Assembly (NCBI RefSeq): GCF_001625305.1
Contig: NW_017804387.1
Coordinates: forward strand, 851,831 to 915,830
Reading direction: 5' to 3'
DNA: 64,000 nucleotides
DNA from: Branchiostoma belcheri
Taxonomy: Eukaryota; Chordata; Leptocardii; Amphioxiformes; Branchiostomatidae
Part shown: positions 59,201 to 64,000 of the stretch, in pieces
Numbering within the stretch: position 1 is the stretch's first letter
Layout: each line of letters opens with the position of its first letter
Made by a program: the position numbers and the translations under genes
Notes under the pieces: generated by a model
What the model was told of the DNA's origin: nothing
Database searches by the model: none
The model's input: only the letters and a program-made list of their open reading frames with translations

Positions 59201-61742
59201 AAGCATTGTCAACGAAAGCGTAGACCGTTCCCCTGTTCTGTCACGGTTGTCAGCAATGCTAATACTGAAGGATAATATTGGACAAATAAAAAACGTTGAA
59301 GCAACGGACCAACTTCTGGATGTGAAGAAAGAAATCTATCGTTTCCCCAGCGTGGCCGTTGATGTGTTGAGTATTTGCTGTGGTATCACAATCCCCAGTG
59401 TGTGGGGAATGATAGAAGAGTTACACAAGACACAGCGGATAAGTGACGAAGATGCCCACCACTTGACTGTACTGATCAGCATCTCAGGGGAGCTACGGTT
59501 AAGAACATACATTGCCAACGGAGGACAGAAGGACAGACTGTCTCCTCTCATGGAGATGAAAACCCAACTGGACAAACAAGACGTAGATGACAACATCGTT
59601 GAGTCAGTTTTCCACATACCGGACTCTAAAATGTTGTTCAGGTACTACTATACAGCCATTCCATTAAAAACATGTATTATCAATACAGTTCAAATGGAAA
59701 GTCCAACGGAAATGATGTTCCCAACAGCCATATTCGATATCTCATCTCAAACCAGGGGTCGGATAACACAACAGCTGTTGCAATTAGACGCATCTGTACG
59801 TTACTTTGAGGCAGCACTGAAAGAGGCGGGTCGTGACGAGGAAAAGCAGTTTGAGATACTTTTTGCATTAGGCAGTGTCTCAGTCAGCCACGGTCAATAT
59901 GAGAAAGCAATCAGGTACTTCGAACGGTCACTTTGCGCTAGAAATACTAACTATGCAGGCACCAAAAAACATTCTGTACTACCCTTGATACATGGAAACA
60001 TTGCGGTATGTTGGAGTCACCTTGGTGATCAGAGAAAAGCTATCAGTTATCACGAACAGTCACTGAAGATGATGAAAGCTATCTTTGGTAAACCAACGCC
60101 ACATCCCGACATTGCGTCATCACTAGACAACATTGGGACCTGTTGGGGTCACCTTGGTGATCAGAGAAAAGCTCTTAGGTATCACGAACAGTCACTGAAG
60201 ATGAGGAAAGCTGTCTTTGGTGAAACAACGCCACATCCCGACATTGCTAAATCACTAAACAACATTGGGGCCTGTTCGAGTAACCTTGGTGATCAGAGGA
60301 ATGCTCTCTCTTATCATGAACAGTCACTGAAGATGAGGAAAGCTATCTATGGCGAAACAACGCTACATCCTGAAATTGTGTCATCACTTAACAACATTGG
60401 GGCATGTTGGAGTAACCTTGGTGATAAGAGGAAAGCTATCGGCTATTACCTACAGTCTCTGAAGATGACGAAAGAAATCTATGGCGGAACAACGCCACAT
60501 CCTGACATTGCTAACTCACTAAACAACATTGGGTCCTGTTGGAGTGACCTTGGCAATCGGAGAAAAGCTATCAGGTATCACGAACAGTCGCTGAAGATGA
60601 AGAAAGCTATCTATGGCGAAACAACGCCACACCCTGACATTGCTAAATCACTAAACAACATTGGGACCTGTTTGAGTTACCTTGGCGATAACAGGAAAGC
60701 CATCAATTATCACAAACAGTCACTGAGAATGAGGAAAACTATCTATGGCGAATCAACGCCACATCCTGACATTGCTAAATCACTAAACAACATTGGGAAC
60801 TGTTGGAGTAACCTTGGCGATCAGAGAAAAGCTCTTAGGTATCACGAACAGTCGCTGCAGATGATGAAAGCTATCTATGGCGAAACAACGCCACATCCCG
60901 ACATTGCTAAATCACTAAACAACATTGGGACCTGTTGGTGTGACCTTGGTGATCAGAGGAAATCTCTCTCTTATCATGAACAGTCGCTGCAGATGATGAA
61001 AGCTATCTATGGCGAAACAACGCCACATCCCGACATTGCCGGATCACTAAACAACATTGGGGCCTGTTGGCGTGCCCTTGGTTATAAGAGAAAAGCTATC
61101 AGTTATCACGAACAGTCACTGAAGATGTGGAAAGCTATCTATGGCGAAACAACGCCACATCCTGAAATTGCGTCATCACTAAACAACATTGGGGCCTGTT
61201 GGAGTAACATTGGTGATCAGAGAAAGGCTATCAGTTATTACGAGCAGTCACTGAAGATGTGGAAAGCTATCTATGGCGAAACAACGCCACATCCTGAAAT
61301 TGCGTCATCACTAAACAACATTGGGGCCTGTTGGAGTGACCTTGGCGATCAGAGAAAAGCTATCAGGTATCACGAACAGTCGTTGAAGATGATGAAAGCT
61401 ATCTATGGCGAAACAACGCCACATCCCGACATCGCTAAATCACTAAACAACATTGGGGACTGTTGGAGTAAACTTGGCGATCAGAGAAAGGCTATCAGTT
61501 ATTGCGAGCTATCTCTGAAGATAATGAAAGCTATCTATGGCGAAACAACGCCACATCCTGACATTGCTTCATCATTAAATAACATTGGATTATGTTGGCA
61601 CAGACTTGGTGATCACAGTAAAGCCCTGCGGTATTACGAACAAACTTTGAATATGATAAAAGTTATCTATGGCACGTCACATCCCAACTTTGCAAAAGTA
61701 ATGAACAACATTAGATCATGTAAAAGTGCCATCTGCGAGTAG
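55510..61742 (+). CDS. Intact NTase-TPR protein, about 1,472 residues
   Basis: Four exons (55510-56208, 57525-57637, 57967-58067, 58237-61742) join in phases 0, 2 and 1. ATG at 55510 has an in-frame TAG 15 bases upstream. Three TPR-like LGDV units lie near residues 49-80, 177-208 and 320-351. The GS...D-x-E motif of polymerase-beta-type nucleotidyltransferases is at about 474-488, and 13 TPR units of 44 residues at about 889-1455. No signal peptide or membrane segment, so cytosolic. Known: GS-x(9-13)-D-x-[DE] binds Mg and NTP; kinesin-light-chain-like TPR arrays bind peptides. Inferred: an NTP-transferring or NTP-sensing enzyme directed by the TPR array. The substrate is unknown and the family is not recognised by name. 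Confidence 0.88.
56209..57524. other. Intron 1 of copy 2
   Basis: 1.3 kb against 355 bp in copy 1. The extra part includes a reversed retroelement-like 3' end (about 56455-56770) and an open frame of 130 codons at 57033-57425 with no recognised motif, which sits in repeat-like sequence. The splice sites of neighbouring exons are unaffected. Confidence 0.5.
57525..57637 (+). CDS. Copy 2 exon 2
   Basis: 113 bp after acceptor TCTCTCAG. Codes IATRTQKQQDVRGRKGHFSP and SQVDDDI, a basic Ser-rich linker. The donor GTTGGT is weaker than GTTAGT in copy 1 but keeps the phase. Conserved length between copies supports it. Confidence 0.7.
57967..58067 (+). CDS. Copy 2 exon 3
   Basis: 101 bp after acceptor TTGTTGTTCAG. 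Codes SYRRYIQTADRDLDNGDLGA and EQNLAAALKLVH, a TPR-like helical pair; ends in phase 1 before GTCTGT. Nearly identical to copy 1 while the intron flanks differ more. Confidence 0.78.
58237..61742 (+). CDS. Copy 2 exon 4: nucleotidyltransferase-like domain and 13 TPR units
   Basis: 3,506 bp exon from acceptor CCCACAG to TAG. Residues 305-350 complete a TPR-like unit. The nucleotidyltransferase core includes FIGMGSQATELVTPYSDLEF (58734-58793 region) followed by DTRRYFLNLTHYLHLKVI and the WFYDSVTPRGFAFDGFMPWA block. A helical part (VDEYTSIVNESV, SAMLILKDNI) follows, then the TPR array. A large single exon with a repeat array is unusual beside three short exons and suggests retention of a retroposed or intron-poor ancestor (inference). 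Confidence 0.9.
59989..61690 (+). repeat. 132 bp coding tandem repeat, 13 units (TPR array of copy 2)
   Basis: Thirteen units with conserved N-N-I-G, C-W (Ser or Leu in two), L-G-D-x-R-K-A, E-Q-S-L-K-M, and G-E-T-T-P-H-P-D-I-A. Neighbouring units 9-11 are almost identical, which marks recent expansion. The surface residues around the C-W-S-x-L-G turn vary most. Confidence 0.92.
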
Positions 61743-62080
61743 AGTAAAGCTGTCATTAGTTATCCCAAATCGTCTCTCAGGACTAACTAACTATGGAGAC
61801 TCTAATGCACATCGCCCATCTATCTGCCATATCATGTTATTATATAGCTATCTTGGTGACAAATTGCTTGTATGGCAGCTTCTATTACATAATAAAGGGA
61901 ATTAATGTACTTTGCAAGACTATGTATTGCGTAGGGAGACTATATATATATATATATGTGTGTGTGTGTAGTCATTGGTGGAAATTCATGCATTGATTGT
62001 AAGTTTGCAGCCAATTCGTCAATTTTGTTATCTCCTATATCTAAAATCACGAATTGCCACATATCTATGCTGTTACAATG

Positions 62081-62086
62081 AATAAA
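62081..62086 (+). terminator. Likely poly(A) signal of copy 2
   Basis: AATAAA about 340 bases after the stop, in the same conserved context as at 51338. Confidence 0.5.
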
Positions 62087-62119
62087 AGAAACAGTCATAT
62101 CTGGCTTCCGAGTGAGCTG

Positions 62120-62222
62120 AACGCACTGAGTGAGTGAGTTAGTTAGTAAGTGAGTGAGTGAATGAGAAGAGATGAAAGTGAGTGGGTGAGTGAGTGAGTG
62201 AGTGAATGAGAAGAGATGAAAG

Positions 62223-62265
<43 letters not shown>

Positions 62266-62388
62266 GTGATTGAGTGAGTCATTGGGTGAGAGAGTGATTG
62301 AGTGATTGAGTGAGAGATTGCGTGAGTGAGTGAGTGAGTGAGTGAGTGATTGAGTGAGTGAGTGAGTGAGTGAGTGAGTGAGTGATGG
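62120..62388. repeat. GAGT/GATT minisatellite behind copy 2
   Basis: GAGT units with a pure GATT run at about 62223-62265 that the tract behind copy 1 lacks, so the two tracts have since diverged by slippage. Confidence 0.93.
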
Positions 62389-63584
62389 CAGTTAACTCTG
62401 TGACCAGTTCTCTGAATAGGAGTTGTAGATGTCGAAACATGTGGATTATCGCCAGGAGATGCTCTAAGTTAAACGTATATATGGTCTGCATATTTGTGGG
62501 GTGGTGGGTGGCAATATTTACCCTAACGTCAGGAAGACAAGTACACAAAATGTGGCCATTTCGCAAAGGTGCATGTTCCTCCCACCAAATGCTGGAAATT
62601 GAAATAGGTGAAAAATACGGTTTCCAGATAAGGATTAGTTTTAATGGATGGATCTTATAATAACACTGTTTCCTGTGACATGGCCTTGTGTTTCCAGAGT
62701 ATCTTCACCCAGAGTGAACACGTTTCTTAAAACCCTTGTCCTGCTGGCATTCCTGGCACAACATTTTTCAATAATTACATGTCTTAATTAGATCATAGAC
62801 CCTGACTTGTTTTCTCTGCAGTGGCATAGTTACATCCGTATTCGTAGCATTTCGCTGCTGTGTGATGCGTTGCACGAGAAATACGCCCAAATCGTACCTA
62901 TACAGGGTGCTATATAGATGGTACTGTATGTGCAGAACAACAATTTTTGTGCTCCACAAGACAAGGGCTAAGCTTTGCAACATAAGGCTTTCTTTTAAAC
63001 TACTGAGCACAAGTCTGCATAGGTAAAGCACAGAGGTTACTAACCTGATGGGGGGGGGTCATTCTTCAAGTACTTTCTACTTCGCGAATAATACGCAAGA
63101 ATGTGAAACAACTTTTTCAGTAGTAATCTTCCAGAGGCCTGATACAATTTTTGACGACACGTTTGCCTTTTACTTAACGATCAAATGCAAAAGCGTGTAA
63201 AACAAAAGTGAAGGTTTTCCCTTCTCTACAACATCCTTACAGGTTTTACAGCACAACTAACGTTAGACAAACTGTAGAGCATACGTCTCAATGTGTGTTT
63301 AATGTCACTAAGGGCAGGTCAAATACGTGATGTATGGTTGTTGTACGATCGCAAATCGAAGTAATTCTTGAGATAATTGTGCGCGTTTTCTGAAAAGCTG
63401 TCTCGTTATAAAAAGATTCGCCTTACATCCTTGTCTGCAGTTTTATGTGCCACAGCTTGCCCGAAAATTATGCAGTATCAAAATTGAGCGACGAACTACG
63501 GCAAATGTGACCGCACAAACTTTGTCTAAAATGGGCCCGCGAGGACAAAACGACATTATAGAATATAGCCACTGAAGGTCTGAT

Positions 63585-63762
63585 AATCTCCAAGCAGATG
63601 TCTGGCGTCAAAAGCATTACGGTTAGAACTGGTCATCTAGACAGCGGTTGAGAACTAGACAGTGGTTGAGAACTCTCTAGATGGCCAGTTCTAACCGTAA
63701 CGCTTTTGCCGCCAAGCATCTGCTTGAAGATCAAACAGGGTCTGCAGAATTAATAATTTGAC
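63585..63762. repeat. Hairpin repeat GGTTAGAACTGGTCATCTAG, copy 3 of 3
   Basis: ACGGTTAGAACTGGTCATCT and the inverted AGATGGCCAGTTCTAACCGT, with full hairpin tip. It lies within the duplicated flank. Confidence 0.75.
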
Positions 63763-64000
63763 CATGCCGCCAGCCCACAAACATGGTATATATTTTGAAA
63801 TCAGCATTTTACCCTCTACGTCTGATGTCCGAAATGAAATGTGACACTGGCAAGTGGCATATGGTCAATACGATGAAAAGAGGAAGGGCAATTGTGTATA
63901 AATATAGGAGTCATTAAGGCATATTATTTGTTGAACTATGACATGTATTGTACATTTTTGCCACACTGGGCTAAGTACAGCTGCAGGTCACAACAAAGCC

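Larger units (their letters stand above)
61743..64000. other. 3' flank of copy 2, duplicated sequence to right edge
   Basis: Aligns with 50970-53620: AATAAA at 62081-62086, GAGT tract, unique sequence and hairpin repeat (63585-63762). The final 65 bases contain TTGCCACACTGGGCTAAGTA, also at 53500 and 40055. No further gene begins before the edge. Confidence 0.6.

Noticed and set aside
51400..62388. GAGT arrays considered as CRISPR-like repeats
   Set aside because: Units of 4 bp without spacers in a eukaryotic genome; plain microsatellites.

Overview
The window looks like invertebrate deuterostome DNA, most likely a cephalochordate (amphioxus, Branchiostoma); this is inference from gene content and repeats. 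The genes are split by many short introns. The introns are crowded with miniature inverted-repeat elements, tRNA-derived SINEs, non-LTR retrotransposon scraps and long CA and GAGT microsatellites. Twenty Ns at 24676-24695 show it is a draft assembly. There is no prokaryotic gene organisation, rRNA or CRISPR.

Left part (503-10420, minus strand): the 5' six coding exons of an unrecognised type II membrane protein that continues past the left edge. It has a long cytoplasmic tail with two families of peptide repeats and two NPMY motifs, one membrane segment encoded at 4690-4847, and an ectodomain stalk containing a 12-residue repeat.

Middle (14723-44883, minus strand): 29 exons of one large receptor gene, with every splice phase in agreement. 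It encodes five Ig domains, three fibronectin type III domains and a transmembrane segment. The cytoplasmic part has two tandem CARD-like domains, a helical segment, an acidic linker and a C-terminal Ig-like domain. An L1/IgCAM-like ectodomain joined to a double-CARD tail is the main discovery candidate. The first exon with the signal peptide is not firmly found; a weak candidate is at 45741-45795. The 7.3 kb intron at 18947-26223 holds retrotransposon debris and the assembly gap.

Right part (46555-64000, plus strand): a tandem segmental duplication of a gene joining TPR-like repeats, a nucleotidyltransferase-like domain (G-S-x10-D-x-E) and a 44-residue TPR array. The downstream copy (55510-61742) is intact over four exons, about 1,472 residues with 13 array repeats. 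The upstream copy (46555-50969) has an in-frame stop in exon 1, a two-base frameshift at its C terminus and only 7 array repeats. The 3' flanks of the two copies remain alignable to the right edge.

The CARD receptor and the upstream NTase-TPR copy are divergently arranged across about 1.7 kb (44884-46554). The sequence does not show that the three genes work together, but the CARD receptor and the NTase-TPR proteins both have architectures of the kind used in signalling or innate immunity.
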